Positions 19,086 through 29,446 are shown, numbered from the stretch's first letter. The stretch: 64,000 bases of DNA from DATKDP01 sp035546335 (GCA_035546335.1 DATKDP010000106.1:62001-126000); one strand, 5' to 3'. A program made the numbers and translations. The notes: generated by a model from the sequence alone, not told the origin.

Positions 19086-19484
19086 TCACTCGCATGTTGG
19101 TGCAACGATCAGAGTGCATTCGCTGAACGGATTGTTCTGGCGGCCCGTCGATCCTTTCGCGGGACGGTCGAGCGCCTTCACTCGGAAAACCAGACCGATC
19201 GGGTCACTGCCCATGTTGTAGTCCGACACGCTTCCGCTGTACGTCGTGTCGAGTGTCGTGTCTTCATAGACGACAGGCTCACCCGGACAGCCTCCGCCCA
19301 CGTCATAGACCGCGACCACCTCGACGGCGTACTTCGTCGCGCCGCTGACCTCGTCCCACGAGACCGTGAAGTCGCCCTCGGTGAGGTCGCACTGGGTAAT
19401 CGTCGGTGCAGAGAGGCTCTGTGTGTATGCGGCGGGGACGAGAAGAACAACAGCTAAGCCCAACAGCAACCTGGAGTAACGCAT
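19086..19484 (-). CDS. Small secreted fibronectin type III-like protein
   Basis: Exported protein of 132 residues with a clear signal peptide (LLLGLAVVLLVPAAYTQS). The mature part is one Ig/FN3-like beta-sandwich: APTITQC.LTEGDFTVSWDEVSGATKYAVEVVAV is a typical FN3 start, and VFRVKAL a typical late strand. Four cysteines may form disulfides. Function unknown; it could be an extracellular binding module. The ATG has an AGGAG upstream. Confidence 0.75.
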   Translation of the reverse strand: MRYSRLLLGLAVVLLVPAAYTQSLSAPTITQCDLTEGDFTVSWDEVSGATKYAVEVVAVYDVGGGCPGEPVVYEDTTLDTTYSGSVSDYNMGSDPIGLVFRVKALDRPAKGSTGRQNNPFSECTLIVAPTCE

Positions 19485-19624
19485 GATTCGTCTCCTTCTT
19501 TCCTTCCGTGGGGATGATGGTTGAACATCTATCGATCGATACAGGCAAGAATATATCTTAGGTTATAGGAAAATAGCTTCCTTTCGCCGCTCGGTCTGTG
19601 AGCCCCATCACGTTTCTCCCCACG

Positions 19625-19650
19625 GAGAGCGGGCGTCCCGCGCCCGCCCC
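19625..19650. repeat. GAGAGCGGGCG/CGCCCGC hairpin repeat
   Basis: One copy of a dispersed palindrome with arms GCGGGCG and CGCCCGC around TCCCG. Other copies are at 28049-28074, 36717-36740, 41364-41389 and 41604-41629. Confidence 0.75.
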
Positions 19651-19736
19651 TCTCGCAACCGCGATGCCTGACGTTAGGGCAGCAAAAGGGTCTGTCAACC
19701 ATTCGGACCGGGCCGAAGTTCTCCGCGTCGCGCGTT

Positions 19737-19875
19737 TTCGAACAGCTCGAGGATTTTCGCAATCTCGATCGCGACTTCACTCCGGAGGCAGGGGAGCTGA
19801 CGGTCACGATGAAGCTCGAGCGCCGCGCGATCGAGAGCCGGTATGCGCAGCTCCCGATGAGATGCACGGCGAGAC
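19737..19875 (+). pseudogene. C-terminal remnant of a long-chain acyl-CoA synthetase
   Basis: Read in the frame starting at 19737, the DNA encodes FEQLEDFRNLDRDF, then TPEAGELTVTMKLERR, then AIESRYAQL. This matches the extreme C-terminus of AMP-forming long-chain acyl-CoA synthetases (FadD15-like: DFT.E.GELTPTLK.RR..IE.RY..LI), including the conserved Lys region. There is no start codon and no upstream body of the gene, and the frame then loses similarity. It is a decayed fragment left by deletion or by repeat insertion. Confidence 0.6.
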
Positions 19876-20055
19876 GTACGGCGAGACGTACAGGGATTGA
19901 CAAACTTCCGCTGCACTCCTACCGTAGAAACCGATGGCGATCCTTCTTCGTTCCTGTCTGCCGTTTGTCGAGCCGCGGTGTCGATTCGTTCGACATCACG
20001 GGGTCGTCGACAGCAACCGGGCACTCTAGAATCGCCCGAGATCTGTAGCGTACGA

Positions 20056-20075
20056 CCCGGCCGAGGCCGGGTTTT
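20056..20075 (+). terminator. Terminator-like hairpin upstream of cysK
   Basis: CCCGGC and GCCGGG arms around a CGAG loop are followed at once by TTTT. It lies only 20 bases before the cysK start, so it could be an attenuator or the end of the decayed upstream unit. Confidence 0.5.
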
Positions 20076-20094
20076 CTGTTTCAGGGAGGTATCG

Positions 20095-21072
20095 ATGCAC
20101 GGACGTATCTACAACGAGATCAGTGAGACGATCGGCAACACCCCGCTCGTCCGGCTTCGCCGCCTCCCGGCGGAAGGAAGTGCAGACGTCGTAGTCAAGC
20201 TCGAGTCCTTCAATCCACTCTCCTGCGTGAAGGAGCGCATCGCTCTCTCGATGGTCGACGACGCCGAGAGGAGCGGAGCGTTGCGCGCCGGGGGAACGAT
20301 CGTCGAGGCGACGAGCGGAAACACCGGAATCGGCCTCGCGCTGATCGCTGCCTCGCGCGGCTATCGCTGCGTGCTGGTCATGCCGGACACGATGTCGATC
20401 GAGCGGCGCAAGCTGCTCGAGGCCCTCGGATCCGAGCTCATTCTGACTCCGGGGCCGATGGGAATCACCGAATCGCAGCGCGTGGCCGAGCTGGTCGTTG
20501 CCCGGACGGAAGGGGCATGGCTCTCGCGACAGTTCGACAATCCGTCGAACGTTCAAATCCACAAGAGGACGACCGCTCTCGAGATCATTCATGACACCGG
20601 CGGAGAGGTCGACGCCGTCGTCGCGGGAGTCGGTACGGGAGGGACGATCACCGGAGTAGGGGAGGTCCTGAAGGGAATCAATCCGGACGTGTTGATCGTG
20701 GCGGTCGAACCGGTGGAATCGCAGGTGCTGAAAGGCGGACCTCACGGTCTTCATCGCATTCAGGGAATTGCTCCGGGATTCATTCCGTCGATCTACGATC
20801 CAAAGGTCGTCGATCGAATCGTGGACGTGACCTTCGAGCAGTCGGTGGGGACGGCGCGTGATCTGGCAAAACGCGAAGGGATCCTCGCCGGCATCTCCTC
20901 CGGTGCAGTCGCCTGGGCTGCTCTCGAGCTCGGAAAGGAGCTGGGACGAGGAAAGCGTGTCGTCGCCGTGCTCGCCGATTCGGGAGAGCGATATCTTTCG
21001 ACCGCGCTTTTCGAGTACTCGGAGGTGGTGAACCAGCCGCCGACGAAGCCGGCGAAACCGCCTGCGGGGTAG
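20095..21072 (+). CDS. cysK: Cysteine synthase / PLP-dependent O-acetylserine sulfhydrylase
   Basis: PLP enzyme of 325 residues making cysteine from O-acetylserine and sulfide. Motifs: IGNTPLVRL at the start, the PLP lysine Lys46 in NPLSCVKERIAL (usually GGSVKDR), the substrate loop EATSGNTGIGLA, the phosphate loop GVGTGGTITGVG, and GERYLSTALF near the C-terminus. The altered lysine context (SCVKER) is still compatible with the fold. ATG 20095 follows a strong GGGAGGT. A CBS-type or phosphoserine-using variant cannot be excluded. Confidence 0.93.
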   Translation: MHGRIYNEISETIGNTPLVRLRRLPAEGSADVVVKLESFNPLSCVKERIALSMVDDAERSGALRAGGTIVEATSGNTGIGLALIAASRGYRCVLVMPDTMSIERRKLLEALGSELILTPGPMGITESQRVAELVVARTEGAWLSRQFDNPSNVQIHKRTTALEIIHDTGGEVDAVVAGVGTGGTITGVGEVLKGINPDVLIVAVEPVESQVLKGGPHGLHRIQGIAPGFIPSIYDPKVVDRIVDVTFEQSVGTARDLAKREGILAGISSGAVAWAALELGKELGRGKRVVAVLADSGERYLSTALFEYSEVVNQPPTKPAKPPAG

Positions 21073-21118
21073 GGAACGAGGACAGCGTCCCTCGAGGGGG
21101 TCGCGGGCGTCCCCGCCC

Positions 21119-21204
21119 GATCGTGGCGGCATCCTCGCCGCCACAGGCACGATCGGCAGATGTGACCAGGTCCGCCAGCGAGGTGAGGATGCCATGGCGA
21201 TCGT
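21119..21204. repeat. Imperfect inverted repeat upstream of the YheT gene
   Basis: GATCGTGGCGGCATCCTCGC (from 21120) is largely complementary to GAGGTGAGGATGCCATGGCG (from 21180). The right arm contains a possible ATG at 21194, which I do not take as the gene start for that reason. Confidence 0.5.
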
Positions 21205-21238
21205 GCGAGGACGTACGACCCCTGGCTGCGCGGCAGAA

Positions 21239-22276
21239 ATGATCACAGTTGGTTGTTGGTGCGATCAACTGGATCACACTACGCCGTTTCACCCAGCATG
21301 GTTTCTTCGCGGTCCGCATCTGCAGACCGTCTGGGGGCGCCTGGCGCGCCCGCGTCGCGCAATGGCTCTACGCCGCGAGCGACTCGAGACGCCTGACGGC
21401 GACGAGTTGGTTCTCGATCATCTCGACGGCCCGGCGGCGTCGCCGATCGTGCTCCTCCTTCACGGTCTGGAGGGAAGTTCCTCGTCGGTGTACATCCAGG
21501 GTATTCTCAGACTCGTCGCACAGCGCGGCTGGCGCGCGACGGTTCTGAACTTTCGATCTTGCGCCCGTGACCCTCTCGTCCCTCGGCGGATGCTTCCGAA
21601 CCAGCGACCGCGCCTCTATCACTCGGGTGAGACCACCGACCTCGATTGCGTGTTGCGAGCCCTCGTCTCTCGCGAGCCCGGGATTCTGATCTTCGCGTTC
21701 GGCGCATCCGTGGGTGGTAACGTTCTGCTCAAGTGGCTGGGTGAGCATCCGGAAGAGACGATCGTTCGGGCTGCGGTCACAATCTCCGTTCCTTACGATC
21801 TCGCGGCGAGTGCCCGACACCTCGAGCGCGGCATCGGGCCGATGTACGTGAATGTCTTTCTTCGGACGCTGAAAGCGAAAGTGGTCGACATCGCCAGCCG
21901 ATTCCCGGAGATCGCGGGAGTCGTCGATCTCCGGCAGGCTGCTGCAGGGAGAACGTTTCACCAGTTCGATGACGCCGCGACCGCACCGCTTCACGGATTC
22001 GAGGGAGCCGACGATTACTATGAACGATCGAGCTCGATCCGGTTTCTCGATCGGATTACCGTTCCCACGCTGGCGCTGAACGCGATCGACGATCCGTTCC
22101 TCCCCCGAGATGTGCTCAGGCGAGCTCGCGAGGCGGCGTCACCGAGTATCCGTTTCGTGACGCCGGCCAACGGCGGGCATGTCGGATTCATCTCCGGATG
22201 GTTGCCATGGCGCTGTCGCTACTGGGCGGAGGAAGAAGCGCTTGAATGGTTTTGCCTGCGGAATGCCATCCAGTAG
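21239..22276 (+). CDS. YheT-family alpha/beta hydrolase
   Basis: Serine hydrolase of 345 residues in the COG0429 family. It opens with the family signature PAWFLRGPHLQTVWGRL, then LETPDGDELVLDH and the oxyanion strand VLLLHGLEGSSSS. The nucleophile is Ser157 in AFGASVGGN, the acid probably the Asp in NAIDDPFLP, and the base the His in ANGGHVGF. ATG 21239 was chosen over 21194 because the earlier codons lie in a repeat. Its 3' end overlaps the convergent DUF2784 gene by 58 bases. Substrate unknown. Confidence 0.88.
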   Translation: MITVGCWCDQLDHTTPFHPAWFLRGPHLQTVWGRLARPRRAMALRRERLETPDGDELVLDHLDGPAASPIVLLLHGLEGSSSSVYIQGILRLVAQRGWRATVLNFRSCARDPLVPRRMLPNQRPRLYHSGETTDLDCVLRALVSREPGILIFAFGASVGGNVLLKWLGEHPEETIVRAAVTISVPYDLAASARHLERGIGPMYVNVFLRTLKAKVVDIASRFPEIAGVVDLRQAAAGRTFHQFDDAATAPLHGFEGADDYYERSSSIRFLDRITVPTLALNAIDDPFLPRDVLRRAREAASPSIRFVTPANGGHVGFISGWLPWRCRYWAEEEALEWFCLRNAIQ

Positions 22277-22605
22277 ACCAGGACATTGATGACGACCACG
22301 AAGGCAGCGAGAGCGAACTGCATCGTGCGCGTCAGACCCTCAGGGTAGAGAAGGGCGAAAACATAGTGCTCGAGAAACCCCTCGTCGTAACGTGAGATCC
22401 CGGCTCGCGTCCGCAGCCATATCTCGAGCGGAGTCAGCGGGCAGACCCAGCCGAAGATCTCGATCAGGGCACCCCAGACGGCAGCCGGAAGATGAGCCCA
22501 GACGAGCCGCTTCCAGCGAAAGAGCAGCAGCCCGCCGAAGACGACGAAGAGGACGAATCCGAAGTGGGTCAGGACGACGATGTTCGCCAGCACTCGATCG
22601 ATCAT
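22219..22605 (-). CDS. DUF2784 membrane protein
   Basis: Small integral membrane protein of 128 residues with about four helices. It shows the DUF2784 pattern: an N-terminal helix VLTHFGFVLFVVFGGLLLFRW, HLPAAVWGALIEIFGWVCPLTPLEIWLR, then GFLEHYVFALLYPEGLTR. Function unknown across the family. It converges on and overlaps the hydrolase gene. Confidence 0.88.
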   Translation of the reverse strand: MIDRVLANIVVLTHFGFVLFVVFGGLLLFRWKRLVWAHLPAAVWGALIEIFGWVCPLTPLEIWLRTRAGISRYDEGFLEHYVFALLYPEGLTRTMQFALAAFVVVINVLVYWMAFRRQNHSSASSSAQ

Positions 22606-22683
22606 GGCAATAGCATGCTACCGTCTCGCACGCCGTTTATGTGACAGAATCGGGCAACCGAGACCCCTCCACGGAGAACCGAG

Positions 22684-23754
<1,071 letters not shown>

Positions 23755-23758
23755 GACG

Positions 23759-26494
23759 GTGGAGTCCACCGAGGATGGCCGTCTCGACGAGGGCTCCCCG
23801 GGTCACCCGCGACGGGGCAGGACGCATGGCGCGTTCGACCTGATCGTCATTCTCTTTTATCTCGCTCTCACGGTCGTGCTCACCTGGCCGCTCGGTCGCA
23901 ATCTTTCGCGGGCCGTCGCTGATCCGGGCGACCCGTACCTGGTCGCCTGGATCCTCGACTGGGGAATCTGGGCGACATTCAATCGGCCTCTCGAGCTCTT
24001 TCACGCGAACATCTTTCACCCGGCGCGTTACACGCTCGCCTTCAGCGAGAACCTCTACGGGATCGCGCTGCTGCTGATTCCGTTTCGTCTCGCTTCCCTC
24101 TCGCCGCTGACCCTCTACAACATCGCGTTTTTCCTCGGCTTCACATTCTCCGGATACGGTGCCTTCGTCCTCACCCGCGAGATTACGCGGTCGAAGGCAG
24201 CGGCCCTCGTCGCGGGGCTGGTCTACGCATTCGTTCCCTTTCGGTTCGACCACATCTCACATCTTCAGATCATCTGGGGAGGGTGGCTGCCGATCGTCCT
24301 GTACGCACTCTTGCGCCTCTACCGGCTTCCGACCCGAAAGAACGCGGCGTTCTTCGGAGTCGCCTTTTTCTTCAACGGACTGACGAACGTCCACTGGCTT
24401 CTGCTCGGGTCGGTAGCGCTTGGAGCATCCGCACTCTTTCTGATGATGACTCTCGAGAGAGCCAGGCGGCTTCGCTTCGCTGCACACCTCGCCGGTGCGC
24501 TGCTGATCGGGATGCTGGCTCTCATCCCCTTTCTTCTCCCGTACGCGCGGGCATCGTCTCTATACGACATGAAGCGGGATCGTCCGGAGAATCTGAGTGG
24601 ATCGGCGGAGCCCCGTGACTGGTTCATTCCGTCGGCGACGAACGCCCTCTATGGCCACCTCCCGATCCGTGCCGAGGGCGTTCCCGAGCGGACACTCTTT
24701 CCGGGGCTTGCGGCGATCGTGCTCGCGACCTCGGGTCTGCTGCTGATTCGGAAAGGAGATCTTCCGCCGGCTTCGTTTCCTCGCGCCTCGAGTGTGCCCC
24801 GACCCTCGCTGCTGCGAGCGATGGATGCGACGATCGTTCTGCTCTTCGTCGTGAGCTACTGGGCGAGGGCCAGCGGCGAGCTGCCACTGGTGGAGCTCGA
24901 GGTCAGGCCGAGCATGCCCGCCATGCTTCTGACAGGACTCATCATGGCTCGCCTCTGGATACGACTGCCCGATGCCGCCGGCGGGAGTCGCGGACTCGGA
25001 CTCCGCGATCTTGCGACGGGGTCCCGAACCTCACCGCAGCTGCTCGCGGCGATTCTCTGGTTGGGCATCGGCATCATCGGATCGCTCGGTTTGAGGACAT
25101 TCTTCCATCAGTTTCTCTTCGACTATCTCGTGGTGTTCCAGAGCATCCGCGCCCCGGTGCGCTGGGCGATGATCGCCTACGCCGGCCTGGCGGTTCTCGT
25201 CGGAGTCGGTACTCTGACTCTTCTTCGCAACCGATCACGTTCTGTCTCGGCAGCGATCACCGCCGCGATCGTCGTGGTCGTTCTCTTCGACCTGCGGCCC
25301 GTTCAGATTCCGTGGCATCTCGGCGACCCGGCACGGGCCGCTGTTTACGAGTGGCTCGCTCGCTCCGCTCCCCCCGGAGCCATCGTGGAGCTCCCGCTAT
25401 CGCTCGATGGGATGAGCGAGGTTCCGTACGTTCTGGCATCGACGAGACACCACAGGCCTCTGGTCAACGGAGCGTCGGGATTCTATCCCCCGGTGCATCG
25501 CGAGCTCGCCCTGCTGTTCGCAGCCAGCCCGATCGATCCGCGATTCGTCGAACGGCTCGAAGGGATCGATTGCGCCATGATCGTCGTTCACGCAGATCGA
25601 CTCGGAGCGCGCAGCAGCGAGATCCGCCGGTGGCTGCGGGAAGAGATGGATCGGGGGCGGTTGAAGGCTCTCAGAGCCTTCGATGATGGAATCGGCGGCG
25701 TGTATGTTTTCGCGACCCGTCGTCTGGAAGCTGGTGAAGCGGAGTCGGAGGTGCGCGATGGAAGTGGGAGAACCGAAATCGAGACGACGAAAGCGTTCCT
25801 GGAGACGGCCGCGATTCCCTATCACGCATCGAGCTTCGGCCGAGTGGAGCTCCCGCGGCCGGAGAGCGGCGTGTGGGGACGACTCCGCGTGACCGGTTGG
25901 GTCGCATCACCCTCCGGAATTTCACGAGCCACTCTTCTGCTGCAGAACGGCTCGATGAGGATCGATCTCCCGCTTCGGCCGCGTCGCGATCTTCTGAGCG
26001 AGATTCCATGGTACGGCGAGAGCGGCGTGGCCGGATTCGACGTCGTGATTCCGAACCGGCCGCGACGAGTGCGAACGCGCACCGATCTCGAAGTGGAGAT
26101 CGTCGACGGCGAAGGAAGGAAGACGCGTCTTTCCTTCACACCGTTTCGATGGTGGAAATGGAGCGAGCCCGACCCGGTACCACCGGATCAGTGGGACGAG
26201 GGAAGGATCGCCGAGCTGTTCGAGCGCCTCGGTCTCGATGATCGCGCCGCCTCTCGACTGCTCAGCGGTTCGGTCACGATCGATGAGTTGGTGACGCCGG
26301 CGATCGAGGCGTATGCGCCGCTCCCCCCGGGCGAGCTCCTTCGCCGGCTCTATCTGCTCCTTCTCGGCAGGGAGCCCGAGGCATCCGGCCTCGCCCTCTA
26401 CTACGACCGGCTCGCGGCAGGCGTGCCGCGCGAAGTGATCGTGCGAGCGTTTCTCGCTTCGCCCGAGTTTCGGGAGCGGTATCGAAAGCGATGA
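23759..26494 (+). CDS. Large membrane protein, GT-C glycosyltransferase-like, with DUF4214 tail
   Basis: Protein of 911 residues. A cytoplasmic N-terminal tail leads into about eleven hydrophobic helices. The first loop carries GDPYLVAWILDWG and a conserved FHPARYTLAF block, like polytopic GT-C transferases. A soluble region follows with a domain containing GRLRVTGWVASPSG, PWYGESGVAGFDVVIP. The last 55 residues are a DUF4214 motif (LRRLYLLLLGREPEASGLALYYDRLAAG...FLASPEFRERY). A paralog with the same order lies at 33689-36592. Start is GTG 23759, four bases after the oxygenase stop. Sugar substrate and acceptor unknown. Confidence 0.8.
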   Translation: MESTEDGRLDEGSPGHPRRGRTHGAFDLIVILFYLALTVVLTWPLGRNLSRAVADPGDPYLVAWILDWGIWATFNRPLELFHANIFHPARYTLAFSENLYGIALLLIPFRLASLSPLTLYNIAFFLGFTFSGYGAFVLTREITRSKAAALVAGLVYAFVPFRFDHISHLQIIWGGWLPIVLYALLRLYRLPTRKNAAFFGVAFFFNGLTNVHWLLLGSVALGASALFLMMTLERARRLRFAAHLAGALLIGMLALIPFLLPYARASSLYDMKRDRPENLSGSAEPRDWFIPSATNALYGHLPIRAEGVPERTLFPGLAAIVLATSGLLLIRKGDLPPASFPRASSVPRPSLLRAMDATIVLLFVVSYWARASGELPLVELEVRPSMPAMLLTGLIMARLWIRLPDAAGGSRGLGLRDLATGSRTSPQLLAAILWLGIGIIGSLGLRTFFHQFLFDYLVVFQSIRAPVRWAMIAYAGLAVLVGVGTLTLLRNRSRSVSAAITAAIVVVVLFDLRPVQIPWHLGDPARAAVYEWLARSAPPGAIVELPLSLDGMSEVPYVLASTRHHRPLVNGASGFYPPVHRELALLFAASPIDPRFVERLEGIDCAMIVVHADRLGARSSEIRRWLREEMDRGRLKALRAFDDGIGGVYVFATRRLEAGEAESEVRDGSGRTEIETTKAFLETAAIPYHASSFGRVELPRPESGVWGRLRVTGWVASPSGISRATLLLQNGSMRIDLPLRPRRDLLSEIPWYGESGVAGFDVVIPNRPRRVRTRTDLEVEIVDGEGRKTRLSFTPFRWWKWSEPDPVPPDQWDEGRIAELFERLGLDDRAASRLLSGSVTIDELVTPAIEAYAPLPPGELLRRLYLLLLGREPEASGLALYYDRLAAGVPREVIVRAFLASPEFRERYRKR

Positions 26495-26499
26495 AGAAG

Positions 26500-27906
26500 C
26501 TACAGCGCTTCGAAATCCGTCAGCACCTGCGAGACGCAGGAGCTGACGTTCTTGCCCGCCTGAATATGGAGAAACTCGTTCGGCCCGTGGGCGTTGCTCT
26601 GAGGCCCGAGGACTCCGGTGATGAAGAACTGCGCCTCCGGAAACCGTGCCCCGAGCATGCCCATGAACGGAATCGATCCCCCTTCGCCCATCGAGCCCGC
26701 GGATTTGCCGAAGAACTTCTCCGAAGCCCGCTCGACCGACTTCTCGAGCCATTCGGCCAGGGGAGGGGCTTCCCACCCCGTTGCCCCCTTTTCCGAATCG
26801 AAGGTGACTCTGGCGCCGTAAGGTGGATCGCTCTCGAAGAGCTCTTTGAGCCGGGCGTGAAGATCCGTCGCGTCGAGCGTTGGTGGGAGGCGGATCGACA
26901 GTTTGAGCGCCGTCTTCGGCAGAAGGACATTACCGGACTGAAGCAGCTCGGGAAGACCTCCCTGACCCGTGATCGAGAGGGTCGGCCGCCATGTTCCGTT
27001 CAGCAGCAGTGCGACCGGATCTTGCGACACGGGTCCAACTCCGCTGGCGAAGGGATACTTCTTCCAGATGTCGTCGCCGAGGACGGCAGCCGTTCGCCGC
27101 GCCTCCTCGAGCTTTTCCGGCGGGATCTCGATGGAGAGCCACTCCGGGAGGATGTTTCCGGTTCCCGAGTCCTCGATCCGATCGAGAAGCTGGCGCATGA
27201 TGCGGAAGCTCGAGGGGACGATTCCGCTAGCGTCGCCGGAATGGACTCCTTCGGTCAGGACCTCGACTACGAGATTTCCGACGATGGATCCGCGGAGCGA
27301 GGTCGTCGTCCAGAGTCGATCGTAGTCGCCACAGCCGGAGTCGAGGCAGACGACGAGTCCGGGCGTCCCGATGACTGAAGCATACTTTTCGACGTAGTAG
27401 GGGAGGTCGAACGACCCGCTCTCTTCGCAACACTCGATGAGCACGACGAATCGCGAGTGTGGTCTTCCATCGAGCTTCACTGCCTTGATCGCTGCGACCG
27501 CCGCGAACACGGCATAGCCGTCGTCGGCTCCGCCGCGACCGTAGAGCTTCCCGTCGCGACGAACGGGGGTCCAGGGACCGAGACCCTCTTCCCAGCCGAC
27601 CATGGCGGGCTGCTTGTCGAGATGACCGTAGAGCAGAACGCTCTTGTCGCCGGTTCCATCGACTTCGAGGAGGAGCAGTGGTGTGCGTCCCGGCTCGTTC
27701 GCGATCTGCAGCCGGCTGCCGGGAATCTGCTGGGCGAGCACCCAGTCGCGCGCGAGCTCGACCGCCCGCTGCATGTGACCGTTCGCTTCCCAGTCGGGAT
27801 CGAACAGAGGGGACTGGTTGGGAATCTCGATGTAACGGCTCAACGCCGGCAGGACGTGGCTCTCCCAGAAGCTGTCGACGAATCTGCTGGTTTCTTCAAC
27901 GTTCAT
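26500..27906 (-). CDS. M20-family metallopeptidase
   Basis: Zinc peptidase of 468 residues related to PepV/CNDP-type dipeptidases. Motifs: LLYGHLDKQP (first His and Asp), the bridging Asp in GRGGADDGYAVFA, the Glu pair in ECCEESGS, the Asp in VCLDSGCGD, and the last His in NAHGPNEFLH. The middle insertion is the dimerisation domain (VEVLTEGVHSGDASG). ATG 27906 is preferred, as GAGGAGGAAGG precedes it; the open frame further upstream runs into a repeat. Substrate is likely a dipeptide or acyl-amino acid. Confidence 0.92.
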   Translation of the reverse strand: MNVEETSRFVDSFWESHVLPALSRYIEIPNQSPLFDPDWEANGHMQRAVELARDWVLAQQIPGSRLQIANEPGRTPLLLLEVDGTGDKSVLLYGHLDKQPAMVGWEEGLGPWTPVRRDGKLYGRGGADDGYAVFAAVAAIKAVKLDGRPHSRFVVLIECCEESGSFDLPYYVEKYASVIGTPGLVVCLDSGCGDYDRLWTTTSLRGSIVGNLVVEVLTEGVHSGDASGIVPSSFRIMRQLLDRIEDSGTGNILPEWLSIEIPPEKLEEARRTAAVLGDDIWKKYPFASGVGPVSQDPVALLLNGTWRPTLSITGQGGLPELLQSGNVLLPKTALKLSIRLPPTLDATDLHARLKELFESDPPYGARVTFDSEKGATGWEAPPLAEWLEKSVERASEKFFGKSAGSMGEGGSIPFMGMLGARFPEAQFFITGVLGPQSNAHGPNEFLHIQAGKNVSSCVSQVLTDFEAL

Positions 27907-28048
27907 GAAATCGCCTTCCTCCTCGTCGGTGATCGGCAATACCGCCGGGGAGAATAGCATCAACCTGCCTCGGATGAGCACGCTCAAGCGCCTTTCCGCA
28001 TTCCCGGGCGGTCGAAGGCTGTGAGCGAATGTGCGTTTGTCAGCAGGG

Positions 28049-28074
28049 GAGAGCGGGCGTCCCGCGCCCGCCCC
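28049..28074. repeat. GAGAGCGGGCG/CGCCCGC hairpin repeat
   Basis: Copy of the dispersed palindrome described at 19625, lying between the M20 peptidase and ApaG genes. Confidence 0.75.
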
Positions 28075-28157
28075 CGGTTTTGGGAATGACACCGCGGTTC
28101 ATGTTGGCGTGGGCGGAAGTGAGGAATCCGAGGGGTGGTTTGCTTCTGAGACTCGAA

Positions 28158-28541
28158 TCAATTCACCGTGTGTGGAACTTCAAGCGAGAAGGGGCTGATG
28201 ATCGCATCGAAGCGCTCACCGCGCGCCGAGACCATCTGATAAGCGCCGTGCATCGATCCGACCGACGTTCGGAGCGGACAGAAGCTCGTGTACTCGAACG
28301 CTCCTCCCGGGGGAAGGAGCGGTTGTTCTCCGACGACACCCGGGCCGGTCACGCGCTCTTCGGAACCGTTCGAATCGGTGATGACCCATTCGCGGCTGAT
28401 CAGTTGCACCGGCTCCGTCCCTTCGTTCGAGATCCTCACGTGATAAGCGAAGAAGAAGTAGGCATCCTCGGGGGAGCTGCGCTCCGCCACATACTCGCTG
28501 GTGACCTCGACTCTGATGTCTCTCGTCTTCGTATCGCTCAT
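28158..28541 (-). CDS. apaG: ApaG domain protein
   Basis: Cytoplasmic protein of 127 residues, the typical ApaG length. Conserved strands: IRVEVTSEYV, FFAYHVRISNEG, VQLISREWVITDSNG, GPGVVGEQPLLPPGGAFEYTSFCPLRTSVGSMHGAYQMV. The fold is FN3-like; the physiological role is unsettled (linked to Co/Mg resistance in enterics). Its start overlaps the preceding lipoprotein gene by four bases. Confidence 0.95.
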   Translation of the reverse strand: MSDTKTRDIRVEVTSEYVAERSSPEDAYFFFAYHVRISNEGTEPVQLISREWVITDSNGSEERVTGPGVVGEQPLLPPGGAFEYTSFCPLRTSVGSMHGAYQMVSARGERFDAIISPFSLEVPHTVN

Positions 28542-29074
28542 CGACTTCTCGCGGAATCGCTCACGATTCTGAGCGTGCTTTCCTCGACTTTGTCCCCTCC
28601 AAGGTAAATCTCCGCCTGGTAATTTCCTGCGTTCCAGGATGCCGTCTCACGAATCTCGAACAGCAGAGGTGTCGATGCCGCGGGCACCTCTTTTCGCATT
28701 CGCAAGAGCTCTTTTCCCGTTTCGTCGAGAATCACGACACTCGCCGCGAGTCCCTCCGGCACTTCCTTCGCCACGACCTCGACGACGATCGGCTCACCTC
28801 TGACGAACTCAGCGGACTCCTGCTCGATCGCTCCCGATGCGCCGAGCCCTCTGCCGATTCTGACGCGCTGGAGAAACCGCGCGCGCTCGAGCGGGATGAG
28901 CGTCTCGACTTCGGCAGTCGATGCATTCAACGGCGCCTGCTCCGCCGTGGTCGTTTCCGGCTGCCGCTGCGGTTGGATCACCTCCGGCTCCTGTTCCTGC
29001 CGGCACGCCATGACGAACGCGAGCAGGAGAAGGGTGATGAACCTGGGGGTCGTGGTGGTGGTGGTCGTATTCAT
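28538..29074 (-). CDS. Lipoprotein of unknown function with Ig-like C-terminal domain
   Basis: Product of about 178 residues. A run of threonines (MNTTTTTTTP) precedes a hydrophobic signal ending FVMACRQ, a plausible lipobox with Cys as the lipidated residue. After a low-complexity linker the last hundred residues form a beta-rich domain ending ETASWNAGNYQAEIYLGGDKVEESTLRIV. The same domain ends the lipoprotein at 44092-44571 (TASWTPGTYKAEVYANGECVAEEEFEI). The Thr run comes from a GGT-repeat at the 5' end. ATG 29074 is chosen over 29104. It overlaps apaG by four bases. Function unknown. Confidence 0.7.
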   Translation of the reverse strand: MNTTTTTTTPRFITLLLLAFVMACRQEQEPEVIQPQRQPETTTAEQAPLNASTAEVETLIPLERARFLQRVRIGRGLGASGAIEQESAEFVRGEPIVVEVVAKEVPEGLAASVVILDETGKELLRMRKEVPAASTPLLFEIRETASWNAGNYQAEIYLGGDKVEESTLRIVSDSARSR

Positions 29075-29109
29075 GGATCGCCATTCATGCATCGGGCCTG
29101 CCATGAGGA

Positions 29110-29446
29110 GGCTCGGAGGGAGAGGCTGGAGGCTGGAGACGAGAGGCTAGAGGCTGGGGGACGAGAGACGAGAGACGAGAGACGAGGAGTGAGAGGCCAG
29201 GGGCAGATGATGAATCACCAGATCATTGCGGAAGCATGATCACGGAATAAGAAGCGGGGTTGAGGAACAAAGCACTACGCAGCATCCGCCATCTCCATCT
29301 GCTATTTGGCATCTGCCATCTGCTGTTTGGCATCTGCTATTTGGCATCTGCTATTTGCCATTTGCTCTACTATCGTTCGTCTCGTCCCTCGCCCCTCGTC
29401 TCTCGCCCCTCGTCTCTTGTCTTTTCCAGCCTCTAGCCTCCAGCCC
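29110..29446. repeat. Composite self-complementary repeat tract
   Basis: No gene. GAGGCTGG and GAGACGAG units fill 29110-29202. A central block of CATCTGCTATTTGG-like units (29284-29362) follows, then CTCGTCTCTCGCCC units and finally CCAGCCTC units up to the glucosidase stop codon. Outer and inner units on the right are complementary to those on the left, in mirrored order. Confidence 0.8.

Larger units (their letters stand above)
19485..20094. other. 610-base region without an intact gene
   Basis: It contains a GAGAGCGGGCGTCCCGCG repeat (19625-19650), the 3' remnant of an acyl-CoA synthetase gene (19737-19875) and a terminator-like hairpin (20056-20075) before cysteine synthase. I see nothing else that codes. 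Confidence 0.7.

Noticed and set aside
19529..19903. Minus-strand open frame of 124 codons
   Set aside because: Serine/arginine-rich composition, antisense to the acyl-CoA synthetase remnant and to a repeat.
27907..28092. N-terminal extension of the M20 peptidase
   Set aside because: It reads through a dispersed GAGAGCGGGCG repeat; a strong ribosome site marks ATG 27906.
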